This document shows, in pieces, positions 16,178-24,553 of a stretch of 64,000 nt of DNA. The notes under the pieces are model-generated. The model made no database searches and was not told where the DNA came from. It saw only the letters and a list, made by a program, of their open reading frames with translations. Position 1 is the first letter of the stretch. Each line of letters starts with the position of its first letter. A program made the translations under genes and the position numbers. The DNA comes from Villigracilis sp024434165 (GTDB taxonomy: Bacteria > Chloroflexota > Anaerolineae > Anaerolineales > Villigracilaceae), in the NCBI GenBank assembly GCA_030263665.1, contig SZPK01000007.1:1-64000 (forward strand), given 5' to 3'.

Positions 16178-17089
16178 ATGCACAAACCCGTACTTTACAA
16201 AGAGATTATACACGCTCTGCAACCCCGCTCCGGCGGTCGGTATGTGGATGGCACCCTGGGCGCGGGCGGACACGCTCGCGGCATTCTGGAGGCTTGCGCG
16301 CCGGATGGGCAGCTGCTGGGTCTGGATGTAGACCCTCAGGCGCTGGCGCTTGCTCGTGAGACCTTGGCTCCTTACGAGGGGCGCATTCATCTCGCGCAAG
16401 CCTCCCACACCACGCTCGGCGAACAACTCGCTTCACTGGGCTGGGATGCGGTGGACGGCATCGTCCTCGACCTGGGTGCGTCGTCCATGCAGTTCGACAG
16501 CCCCGAACGCGGCTTCTCCTTCCTGCAGGAAGGTCCGCTGGATATGCGTTTTGGGATCAACGCGGCGATGACGGCGGAGGAGATCGTCAACACCTTCGAT
16601 GAAAAGGAACTGGCAGACATCATCTTCCGCTATGGCGAAGACCGTGACGCAAGAAAAATCGCCCGCGCCATCGTGATGAGCCGCCCGCTTCGCACTACGG
16701 GACAGCTGGCAGCCCTTATCGAAAAAATCTCTCCCCGACGCGGTGACCGTGTCCACCCTGCCACGCGCACGTTTCAAGCCCTGCGAATCGCCGTCAACGA
16801 CGAATTAGCCGCAGTGGAGAAAACGCTCCCTCAAGCCGTGACAGCCCTGAAGTCTGGCGGGCGATGCGCGGTGATTTCCTTCCATTCGCTGGAAGACCGC
16901 ATCGTCAAGGATTTTTTCCGCGAGCAGAGCAGGGATTTGATCAATCCGCCATACGAAAAGATTTATGAATCCGAACGCAAGGCGGTCGTGAAACTGGTCA
17001 ACAAAAAACCGATCCTGCCCTCGGAGGAAGAGATACGCGGAAACCCGCGGGCGCGCAGTGCGAAGCTTAGAGTGATCGAGAAGTTGTAA
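16178..17089 (+). CDS. rsmH: 16S rRNA (cytosine-1402-N4)-methyltransferase
   Basis: A 303-residue RsmH (MraW). HKPVLYKEIIHAL at the start, the SAM-binding YVDGTLGAGGHARGIL (22-37) and LDLGASSMQFDSPERGFSF are family signatures. The C-terminal FHSLEDRIVKDFF is also diagnostic. The enzyme methylates C1402 in the ribosomal P site and is normally the second gene of the cluster, as here. The first ATG fitting the family start is 16178. Confidence 0.97.
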   Translation: MHKPVLYKEIIHALQPRSGGRYVDGTLGAGGHARGILEACAPDGQLLGLDVDPQALALARETLAPYEGRIHLAQASHTTLGEQLASLGWDAVDGIVLDLGASSMQFDSPERGFSFLQEGPLDMRFGINAAMTAEEIVNTFDEKELADIIFRYGEDRDARKIARAIVMSRPLRTTGQLAALIEKISPRRGDRVHPATRTFQALRIAVNDELAAVEKTLPQAVTALKSGGRCAVISFHSLEDRIVKDFFREQSRDLINPPYEKIYESERKAVVKLVNKKPILPSEEEIRGNPRARSAKLRVIEKL

Positions 17090-17151
17090 CGCAAAATTCA
17101 TTTTGCGGCGAAGCGAGATAAGTCTCACGGTACTGCAAAATGTATTTTGCG
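17090..17151. repeat. Double hairpin repeat between rsmH and ftsL-like gene
   Basis: CGCAAAATtcATTTTGCG (17090-17107) and TGCAAAATgtATTTTGCG (17134-17151) are two perfect or near-perfect hairpins joined by a spacer with CGGTACTG. The same GGTACTG tag flanks the hairpin at 27772-27795. Confidence 0.65.
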
Positions 17152-17170
17152 AGGCACTGAAATCAACGCC

Positions 17171-17638
17171 ATGAACATACCAAACGTCAACCACCTGATC
17201 CATGCCTACCGCATCGCTCCCTGGCGCGTCCAGCGCCAGTGGATCGGTAATGCCCTGCTGGCGGTGGTTGTCCTTGCAATGGCGGCTGCGCTGTATTTGA
17301 ATGTAACCTCCCGCACCGCAATTGCCGGGCGCGAGATCCAGGACCTGACCACCGCCATTGCCCTCAGCCAGCAGGTAAGCAGCGACCTGCAAACCCAGCT
17401 GGCGGCGTTGACCTCCGCAACCGCGATGGAGTTTCGCGCGCGCGAGATGGGCTTCCGCCCGATCGAGCCGGACGAAGTGGAATACCTGGTTGTGCCGGGG
17501 TACGTGACGCCGCAGCCGATCAACCTTTCCTCTTCCGCCCTGCCGCAGTTGAGCGCGCTGACCATCCCGCCGGAATATAACCAGTCCCTGCTCGATTGGC
17601 TGGACGAACGGCTCTCTTCTCCGCGAGGTATGCAGTGA
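17171..17638 (+). CDS. FtsL-like cell division protein
   Basis: A 155-residue bitopic protein: about 25 cytoplasmic residues, one membrane helix (26-44), then a predicted coiled coil rich in Gln and Leu (about 50-85) with the LxxLxS pattern, and a Pro-rich tail. Size, topology and position between rsmH and ftsI match FtsL, which with FtsB and FtsQ activates FtsWI. FtsL sequences diverge quickly, so the call rests mainly on context. It ends in GTGA, overlapping the ftsI start by four bases. Confidence 0.75.
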   Translation: MNIPNVNHLIHAYRIAPWRVQRQWIGNALLAVVVLAMAAALYLNVTSRTAIAGREIQDLTTAIALSQQVSSDLQTQLAALTSATAMEFRAREMGFRPIEPDEVEYLVVPGYVTPQPINLSSSALPQLSALTIPPEYNQSLLDWLDERLSSPRGMQ

Positions 17639-19383
17639 GACAGCAATATGTGCGCCGCAGTCAGGTGCTGGCTGGGGTGCTGGCTTTTTTTGCGTTTGTC
17701 GTCATCGTACAGTTGACGCGCATCCAGAACAGCCCGGAGGCGGCGATCTTTCGCCAGCAGGCGGAGAACTACGCCTACGAATGGAAGACCTTCTATCCCA
17801 ATCGCGGCGAGATCTACGACCGCAACGGTCGTTTGCTGGCGGGGCAGAAAACCGTCTACGAGATCGGTGTGGACTTGAACACCGTCACCGACCCGCACGC
17901 CATTGCATTTGCGGTGGGCAACACCCTCGGCATGGATTACAACCAGATCATGAACGTCATCCAGAACCCGCCGGAGGGAATCACCTACATCGTCATCGCG
18001 GATTTCGTCGAGGCGCAGGATGCGCTCTATCTTCAGGAATTGAAGAAGGCACTGAACGATCAGGCTCCCGAAGGCGCGCTCGGCGGTCTGACCGGTTTGC
18101 AGTTCAAGCCGCACCCGCAGCGCAGTTACCCTGAGAATGATTTGGGCGCGAACGTTTTGGGCTTCGTCAACCGCGAGGGACGCGGCTACTTCGGCGTGGA
18201 GGAGAAATACAACGACCTGCTGGCGGGCAACCCGGTGCAGGTGCTCGTGCCCACCGACCCCAACAAGGCATTCGAGATTCCGCGCGTGCCAGACGGCACG
18301 ACGTTGATCCTCACCATCAACCGCGACCTGCAAGCCGCCGCGGAAGACATCCTCGATACGGCGCTGGGCGAATACGGCGCGGTGGAAGGCGTCATCGCCA
18401 TCATGAATCCGCAAAACGGGGAACTGCTCGCGCTTGCCACATCGCGCCGCATGGATTTGAACCAGTTTTGGAATTACAACGTGGTGTATCCCAACGCCAC
18501 CGATTTCAACCCCGTGATTTCAAAGACCTACGAACCCGGCTCGGTCATCAAGATCCTCACCATGGCAGCCGCGCTGGACAGCAGCACCGTCACCCCCAAC
18601 ACAACCTATCTGGATACCGGCGCCATCCTCATCGGCGGCGTGACCATCCAAAACTGGGACCGCAACCCCTGGGGCGTTCAAAACATGGTCGGTTGTCTTC
18701 AACATTCGCTCAACGTGTGCATGGTCAACCTCGCCTCGCAAATGGGCGCCAACACGTTTTACGGCTACATGGATGCCTTCGGGCTGGGGCACCTCACCGG
18801 CGTGGACCTGGCTGGGGAAGCGGCAGGCAGGCTCAAGGTCCCGGGTGATTCGGATTGGTATCCCGTTGACCTCGGCACCAATGCCTTTGGTCAGGGCGTG
18901 GCGGTCACTCCGATTCAAATGATGGCGGCGGCTTCGGCGGTTGCCAACGACGGGCGCATGGTCATCCCGCATGTGCTCTATGCGATGGTGCGCGAAGGAC
19001 GCCAGTACAATGTTCCCGCCCAGTTTGGCGGCTCGCCTATTTCCGCCCAAACCGCAGACATCCTGACCGAAATGCTCGCCATCTCGCTCGAATCCGAATC
19101 GTCGCTCGCGCTGGTTCCCGGCTACCGCATTGCCGGCAAGACCGGCACGGCGCAGATCCCGGTCAACGGGCTGTACGACACCAGCGAAACCAACGCATCC
19201 TTCCTCGGCTGGGGACCGGCGGACGACCCGCAGTTTATGATTTACGTCTGGCTCGAAAAGCCAACCACCTCTCCATGGGGCTCAGAAACCGCCGCGCCCG
19301 TCTTCTCGGAGATGGCAAAGAAAACCGTCATTCTTTTGGATATTCCGCCCGATTCGATTCGGCAGCGGCTCGCCTCTCAATAA
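17635..19383 (+). CDS. ftsI: Septal penicillin-binding protein (FtsI/PBP2 family transpeptidase)
   Basis: A 582-residue class B penicillin-binding protein. One N-terminal membrane helix (10-28) precedes a dimerisation domain with FYPNRGEIYDRNGRLLA. The transpeptidase domain has S303-V-I-K306, S358-L-N360 and K502-T-G504. It crosslinks septal peptidoglycan with FtsW. GTG 17635 is chosen because GAGG lies seven bases upstream and it overlaps the ftsL-like stop; the longer ATG frame reads through the upstream gene. Confidence 0.93.
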   Translation: MRQQYVRRSQVLAGVLAFFAFVVIVQLTRIQNSPEAAIFRQQAENYAYEWKTFYPNRGEIYDRNGRLLAGQKTVYEIGVDLNTVTDPHAIAFAVGNTLGMDYNQIMNVIQNPPEGITYIVIADFVEAQDALYLQELKKALNDQAPEGALGGLTGLQFKPHPQRSYPENDLGANVLGFVNREGRGYFGVEEKYNDLLAGNPVQVLVPTDPNKAFEIPRVPDGTTLILTINRDLQAAAEDILDTALGEYGAVEGVIAIMNPQNGELLALATSRRMDLNQFWNYNVVYPNATDFNPVISKTYEPGSVIKILTMAAALDSSTVTPNTTYLDTGAILIGGVTIQNWDRNPWGVQNMVGCLQHSLNVCMVNLASQMGANTFYGYMDAFGLGHLTGVDLAGEAAGRLKVPGDSDWYPVDLGTNAFGQGVAVTPIQMMAAASAVANDGRMVIPHVLYAMVREGRQYNVPAQFGGSPISAQTADILTEMLAISLESESSLALVPGYRIAGKTGTAQIPVNGLYDTSETNASFLGWGPADDPQFMIYVWLEKPTTSPWGSETAAPVFSEMAKKTVILLDIPPDSIRQRLASQ

Positions 19384-19384
19384 C

Positions 19385-20803
19385 ATGCTGACCCTGGCAG
19401 ACGTCCTCGAAGCCCTGACCGCCATTCGCCCCGCGAATGCAACCGCCGTCATCACCGAAGCGGCAATTGATTCGCGCCAGGCGATTCCCGGCTCTCTCTT
19501 TGTGGCGATTCCCGGCGAAAGCGTGGATGGACACGACTTCATCGGCGATGCCTTCAAGAGGGGGGCGTCTTTTGCTTTAATCCAGCGGGACGTGAACGCC
19601 TCCCACCCGACTTTGGACCTGCGCGGCGGTCTGACGGCTTCCCCCACCCTCGAAGCGGATTCGCCTCTCCTTTTGCGTGTAGACAACACAGTCTCCGCCC
19701 TGCAGCAGATTGCCCGTTTCTGGCGGCGAAAACTGACAAACCTGCGCGTGATCGGAATCACCGGCAGTGTGGGAAAATCCACCACCAAAGAGATGGTGGC
19801 GGAAGTGCTCAGCGTCCGTTACCGCACGCTCAAAAGCCCCGGCAATTTGAACAACGAGATCGGCTTGCCGCTCACAGTGCTGCGCCTGGGTTCCGGCTAC
19901 GAACGCGCCGTGCTGGAGATGGGGTTCTACGTCCCCGGTGAGATTCAATTCCTGTGCGATATTGCCCAGCCGCAGATCGGCGTCGTCTCGAACGTGGGTA
20001 CGGTTCACGCCGAGCGTGCCGGTTCGCAGGAAGCCATCTTCCGCGGCAAGAGCGAACTGCCCCAGTCGCTCCCGCCGGACGGAGTCGCCATCCTCAACTT
20101 CGACGACCCCTGGGTTCGCAAAATGGAAGAGAAGACCAAAGCCCGCGTCTTCTTCTACGGGCTTTCTCCCGAAGCCGACCTGTGGGCGGACCAGATCGAA
20201 GGGCTTGGCTTGGACGGCATCCGCTTCCGCCTGCATTACAAAGGCGAGATTCTGCACACCCGCATCCCGATGATCGGGCGTCACTCCGTGCATACGGCGT
20301 TGCGCGCCGCGGCGGTTGGGTTGAACGACGGGCTGACCTGGCAGGAAATTCTCGAAGGTCTTTCGCACGGGCACGCCCAACTGCGTCTCGTGGCGGTGCG
20401 CAGCAATATTGGCGCGTTGATCCTCGACGATACGTACAACGCTTCGCCCGAATCCATGCTGGCGGCGTTGAACCTGCTCGATGAACTCGACGGGCGCAAA
20501 ATCGCCGTATTGGGCGACATGCTCGAACTCGGTCCTTACGAACGGCAGGGACACGAACTGGTGGGCATGCGTGCCGCTCAGGTGGCGAAGGTTCTGCTCA
20601 CCCTCGGCACGCGCGGACACATCATCGCCGAAGCCGCCCGCCGCGCTGGAATGAAGCCCGCACATGTTTTTGAATTCGAAGAGATTCCTCCCATTGTGGA
20701 TTGGCTGATGAAAAACCTGACCTCGAACGACGCCGTTTTGATCAAGGGGTCGCATGGCTTGCGCATGGACCGCATCACCGCCGCGTTGGAGGTGCGCTCG
20801 TGA
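19385..20803 (+). CDS. murF: UDP-MurNAc-tripeptide--D-alanyl-D-alanine ligase
   Basis: A 472-residue Mur ligase. The ATP-binding loop GSVGKST is at 127-133, followed by KSPGNLNNEIGLPL, the typical MurF substrate-binding stretch. YNASPESMLAAL and LGDMLELG mark the C-terminal domain. It adds D-Ala-D-Ala made by Ddl (28810) to the nucleotide precursor. It starts one base after the ftsI stop and overlaps mraY by four bases. Confidence 0.97.
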   Translation: MLTLADVLEALTAIRPANATAVITEAAIDSRQAIPGSLFVAIPGESVDGHDFIGDAFKRGASFALIQRDVNASHPTLDLRGGLTASPTLEADSPLLLRVDNTVSALQQIARFWRRKLTNLRVIGITGSVGKSTTKEMVAEVLSVRYRTLKSPGNLNNEIGLPLTVLRLGSGYERAVLEMGFYVPGEIQFLCDIAQPQIGVVSNVGTVHAERAGSQEAIFRGKSELPQSLPPDGVAILNFDDPWVRKMEEKTKARVFFYGLSPEADLWADQIEGLGLDGIRFRLHYKGEILHTRIPMIGRHSVHTALRAAAVGLNDGLTWQEILEGLSHGHAQLRLVAVRSNIGALILDDTYNASPESMLAALNLLDELDGRKIAVLGDMLELGPYERQGHELVGMRAAQVAKVLLTLGTRGHIIAEAARRAGMKPAHVFEFEEIPPIVDWLMKNLTSNDAVLIKGSHGLRMDRITAALEVRS

Positions 20804-21798
20804 GAGATATTGCCCTTTCCCTCAGCCTGGCGGCTTTGTCGTTCATCATGACCGCCATTTGGGGCGGACCTCTCCTGCGCATCCTGCGTCATTACAAGAT
20901 CGGCAAGATCATCCGCGTGGAGGAGCCCGGTCATCACGGCGTCAAAATGGGCACGCCCACCATGGGCGGTGTGATGTTCATCCTGCCGGTGCTGCTGCTC
21001 AGCGGTCTGCTCAATGCGGTTGCGTTGATCGGCGTGACGACCGGCGGGGTGGGGCGCTCCATCCTCCTGCCGATGGCGGTGATGGTGGCGTTTGCCATCC
21101 TCGGCGCGGTGGATGATTGGGAGGGGATTCACGGCAAACGCAAGGGCGACGGCATGCGCGCCCGTACCAAGTTCATGTTCCAGGCGGCGCTGGCGCTGGT
21201 TATCGCCTACATTCTAAAATACGTATTTGACGCGCCCGACCTCTACCTGCCCGGCTTTTTCTTTGAGATCGAAATCGGCTGGCTCTACGTCCCGATTGCC
21301 GCGTTCATCATCATCGCTGAATCGAACGCCGTAAACTTCACCGACGGGCTCGACGGGCTGGCGGGCTTGATCGCCGCGACGGCGATTGCGGCGTTCGGCG
21401 GCATTGCTCTGATTCAGGAACAGGTGTATCTCGCGCGTTTCTGTTTCATCCTCGTCGGGGCGTTGTTCGGCTTCCTGTGGTTCAATGTGCATCCCGCCGA
21501 GTTGTTCATGGGCGATACGGGGTCGCTTTCTCTGGGGGCGGTGCTGGCGGTCGTCGCGTTGATGACCGGTCAGTGGCCGATGCTGTTGGTGATCGGCATC
21601 ATCCCGTTGAGTGAAATGTTGAGCGTGGTCATCCAGATCGCTTACTTTCGCTGGACGGGCGGCAAACGCTTCTTCAAGATGGCGCCCATCCACCTGCACT
21701 TTGAATTGCTCGGCTGGAGCGAGACCCAGGTCGTGCAGCGCTTCTGGCTCATCGGTTTGATGTCGGCATTGATCGGCATTGGATTGTCGCAGGTGTAG
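20800..21798 (+). CDS. mraY: Phospho-N-acetylmuramoyl-pentapeptide transferase
   Basis: A 332-residue polytopic enzyme with about ten membrane helices that makes lipid I from UDP-MurNAc-pentapeptide and undecaprenyl phosphate. Signatures are KMGTPTMGGVMF, the catalytic Asp-containing NAVNFTDGLDGLAG and the cytoplasmic HxxFE-like MAPIHLHFELLGW. GTG 20800 is chosen: GGAGG lies seven bases upstream and it overlaps the murF stop. Confidence 0.95.
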   Translation: MRDIALSLSLAALSFIMTAIWGGPLLRILRHYKIGKIIRVEEPGHHGVKMGTPTMGGVMFILPVLLLSGLLNAVALIGVTTGGVGRSILLPMAVMVAFAILGAVDDWEGIHGKRKGDGMRARTKFMFQAALALVIAYILKYVFDAPDLYLPGFFFEIEIGWLYVPIAAFIIIAESNAVNFTDGLDGLAGLIAATAIAAFGGIALIQEQVYLARFCFILVGALFGFLWFNVHPAELFMGDTGSLSLGAVLAVVALMTGQWPMLLVIGIIPLSEMLSVVIQIAYFRWTGGKRFFKMAPIHLHFELLGWSETQVVQRFWLIGLMSALIGIGLSQV

Positions 21799-21805
21799 TG
21801 ATTAT

Positions 21806-21896
21806 GTCATTGCGAGGAGGCGGCAGCCCGGCGAAGCACTCTCATACTATTTGTGAGATTGCTTCGGGCAAAGGGCAAGAGCGCCCTCGCAATGAC
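21806..21896. repeat. Palindromic element between mraY and murD
   Basis: GTCATTGCGAGG (21806-21817) is a perfect inverted copy of 21885-21896. The interior includes GCGAAGCACTCTC and GAGATTGCTTCG, also inverted. This GTCATTGCGAGG form is a common dispersed repeat in environmental bacterial genomes (general knowledge). It fills most of the gap and may explain why murD lacks a good ribosome binding site. Confidence 0.75.
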
Positions 21897-21908
21897 GATT
21901 GAAACGAT

Positions 21909-23330
21909 ATGACCAATTGGATCAACACCCGCACCCTCATCCTCGGAGCCGCCCGGCAGGGACTCGCCCTTGCCCGCTGGCTCTCCCGCCACGGCGCGCG
22001 CGTGACCTTGAGCGATTCGCGCCGCGAGGAGGAACTTGCCCCCGCGAAGCAATCGCTTGCGGATGTGAACGTCTCGTGGGCGCTGGGCGGGCATCCGCTG
22101 GAACTGCTGGACAAGACCGACGTGCTTTGTCTCTCCGGCGGCGTGCCGCTGGATTTACCCATCGTGCAGGAAGCCGTCAAACGCGGCATCCCGCTTTCCA
22201 ACGATTCACAGATTTTCATGGAAGTCGTCCCGTGCAAAACGATTGGTATTACCGGCTCGGCTGGCAAGACCACAACGACGACGCTGGTGGGTGAGATGGC
22301 GAAATTGGACCGCAGACCGCAGACCATTGACCATGGTTTGTCCGCCGTCCATCGTCCATCGTCCATGGTCTACATTGGCGGCAACATCGGCGACCCGCTC
22401 ATCAACTACGTGGATGAGATGACTGCCGACGACATCGCCATCCTGGAACTGTCGTCCTTTCAACTCGAGCAGATGACCATTTCCCCGAACATTGCGGCGG
22501 TTCTGAACGTCACGCCGAATCATTTGGACCGGCACGGCACGATGGAAGCCTATACCAGCGCCAAGGCGCGGATTTTGGATTTCCAATCTGAAAACGACAC
22601 GGCGATTCTTGGGCGCGATGATAAAGGCGCGTGGAGTTTGAAAAACCGCGTCAAAGGCAGGCTGTTGACCTTCAGTTTGCAGGAGTTGGAGGAAGGCTTG
22701 AACGGCGCATATCTCCATCACGACGGTTTATTGAGCCTGCGCGAGGGCTTTGCCTACGTTCCGCTCCTGCTGCGCGAGAAGGTGCAGCTGCGCGGCGACC
22801 ACAACGTGGCGAACGTATTGGCGGCGTTCACCATCGGTCACGCGGCTGGCTTCAAACTGGACGATATGCTCGAAGCCGTGGAGGAATTTCGCGGTGTGCC
22901 GCACCGCCTGGAATTTGTCCGCGAATTGCGCGGCGCGCGCTGGTACAACGACTCGATTGCCACCGCTCCCGAACGGAGCATGGCGGCGATCCGCTCGTTT
23001 GATGAGCCGATCGTGCTTCTGCTCGGCGGGCGCGATAAAAACCTCCCCTGGGGCGAACTCGCCAAACTCGTCCACGCGCGCGTGGATCATCTCGTGGTCT
23101 TTGGCGAGGCGGGGGAGATGATTCAGAAAACCGTAACAGCCGTCGGCGGGGAACGAAGCGTGGATGTCCGCCGGGCGCAGACGCTCAAAGAGGCGGTGGC
23201 GCTTGCAGCGGAGGCTGCATCCGATGGCGATGTCGTCCTTTTATCGCCGGGGTGCACCAGTTTCGACGAGTTCAAGGATTTTGCGGAGAGAGGAGAAGCG
23301 TTTAGAAAATGGGTGTTGGAACTTTCGTAA
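21909..23330 (+). CDS. murD: UDP-MurNAc-L-alanine--D-glutamate ligase
   Basis: A 473-residue Mur ligase adding D-glutamate. The N-terminal domain begins RTLILGAARQGLALARWL. The ATP loop GSAGKTTTT is at 116-124. NVTPNHLDRHGTMEAY and LLGGRDKNLPW match MurD. It is a little longer than usual because about 19 residues (134-152) are inserted between the P-loop helix and the VYIGGNIG strand, encoded by simple-sequence DNA. The ribosome binding site is weak. The frame overlaps ftsW by 22 bases. Confidence 0.95.
   Translation: MTNWINTRTLILGAARQGLALARWLSRHGARVTLSDSRREEELAPAKQSLADVNVSWALGGHPLELLDKTDVLCLSGGVPLDLPIVQEAVKRGIPLSNDSQIFMEVVPCKTIGITGSAGKTTTTTLVGEMAKLDRRPQTIDHGLSAVHRPSSMVYIGGNIGDPLINYVDEMTADDIAILELSSFQLEQMTISPNIAAVLNVTPNHLDRHGTMEAYTSAKARILDFQSENDTAILGRDDKGAWSLKNRVKGRLLTFSLQELEEGLNGAYLHHDGLLSLREGFAYVPLLLREKVQLRGDHNVANVLAAFTIGHAAGFKLDDMLEAVEEFRGVPHRLEFVRELRGARWYNDSIATAPERSMAAIRSFDEPIVLLLGGRDKNLPWGELAKLVHARVDHLVVFGEAGEMIQKTVTAVGGERSVDVRRAQTLKEAVALAAEAASDGDVVLLSPGCTSFDEFKDFAERGEAFRKWVLELS
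22308..22364 (+). repeat. murD: Simple-sequence insertion inside murD
   Basis: The stretch contains GACCGCAGACC, GACCATTGACCATGG and GTCCATC in three tandem steps ending GTCCATGGTC. The length (57 bp, 19 codons) keeps the frame. Compared with the MurD family, which goes almost directly from the P-loop helix to the VGGNIG strand, this looks inserted. Confidence 0.65.
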
Positions 23331-24553
23331 AAGAGACCCTGCCCCAGCGCGCGCCGCGATTTTCGCGCGGGTTCGACATGCCCCTGCTGGTTGCGGTGGT
23401 GGCGCTGATCGTCTTCGGTTTGGTGATGTTGTATTCCGCTTCGTGGGATTTCTCGCGCGCCGCCTACGACGGCGATGCAATGTTCATGTTCAACCGCCAG
23501 TTGATGTGGCTTGGGCTTGGCTCGGCGGCGGCTGTTTTCCTCGCCTTCTTCGATTACCATCGCTGGCGCAAACTGGTGGTACCCGCCATGGCGTTCACCG
23601 TGCTGATGCTGATCGTGGTGTTGTTCATGAGCGAGATTCGTTTCAACGCCAAACGCGCCATCCTTGCCGGTTCGGTCCAGCCTTCGGAACTGGCGAAACT
23701 GGTTTCGATTTTGTACCTTGCCGTGTGGCTGTATGCGAAACGCGAATTTCTCAAGGATATTTCGCTCGGCTTGATTCCGCTCGGCGTGATTTTGGGGGTC
23801 GTGGGCGGTTTGATCTACCAACAGCCGGACCTGAGCGCCGCCGCCACCGTGTTGATGCTGGGCGGTCTGCTCTTCTTCCTTGCAGGCGGCGATTTGACGC
23901 AGATCGGCGGGCTTTTGTTGATCGCCGTCGCCGCCGCGTGGCTGGTGGTCTCCATCAGCCCGACCGGTCAGGAGCGCGTTGCGGATTTCATTGCGGGAAT
24001 CAAAGACCCGCTGCAGGCGTCGTACCACGTGCGCCGCTCGTTCGAAGCGATTGTCAACGGCGGGTGGTTCGGCGTGGGCATCGGCAAATCACTCTCCAAA
24101 GTGACCGGCTTGCCCGTGCCTCCCACCGACAGCATCTTTGCGGTGGTTGTGGAGGAACTCGGCTGGTTCGGCGCGGTGGGGCTGATCGGTTTGTATGGTT
24201 TTCTGGTGTGGCGCGGGCTGGTCATTGCCCGCCGCGCGCCCGATATGCTCGGCACACTGCTGGCTTCCGGCCTGGCGATTTGGATCGGCATGGAAGCGCT
24301 CATCAACATGGCGGTCATGGTCGGCTTGCTCCCGTTTGCGGGAAACGCGCTTCCGTTTGTCAGCGCGGGCGGCTCCAACCTGGTGACCACGCTCGCGGCG
24401 CTGGGCATTCTCTTCAATATTTCGCGCCAGAAGAGCGAAGCCATCCTGTCGGACGAAGAATGGAGGTCGTACGGTGCGGTTGTTAATTTGCGCTGGTGGG
24501 ACGGGCGGAGGCGTGTATCCCGCGCTCGCCGTTCACGCAGCGTTGAAGAGTAG
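23309..24553 (+). CDS. ftsW: Septal peptidoglycan polymerase FtsW
   Basis: A 414-residue SEDS glycosyltransferase with about ten membrane helices. Family features are LYSASW, FNAKRAILAGSVQPSELAKL with the catalytic-region Asp/Glu pattern, QQPDLSAAAT, and GNALPFVSAGGSNLV near the C-terminus. It polymerises lipid II with FtsI. The final 25 or so residues are Arg-rich and read across the start of murG; the 80-bp overlap is unusually long, so the tail may be dispensable. Confidence 0.93.
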   Translation: MGVGTFVKETLPQRAPRFSRGFDMPLLVAVVALIVFGLVMLYSASWDFSRAAYDGDAMFMFNRQLMWLGLGSAAAVFLAFFDYHRWRKLVVPAMAFTVLMLIVVLFMSEIRFNAKRAILAGSVQPSELAKLVSILYLAVWLYAKREFLKDISLGLIPLGVILGVVGGLIYQQPDLSAAATVLMLGGLLFFLAGGDLTQIGGLLLIAVAAAWLVVSISPTGQERVADFIAGIKDPLQASYHVRRSFEAIVNGGWFGVGIGKSLSKVTGLPVPPTDSIFAVVVEELGWFGAVGLIGLYGFLVWRGLVIARRAPDMLGTLLASGLAIWIGMEALINMAVMVGLLPFAGNALPFVSAGGSNLVTTLAALGILFNISRQKSEAILSDEEWRSYGAVVNLRWWDGRRRVSRARRSRSVEE

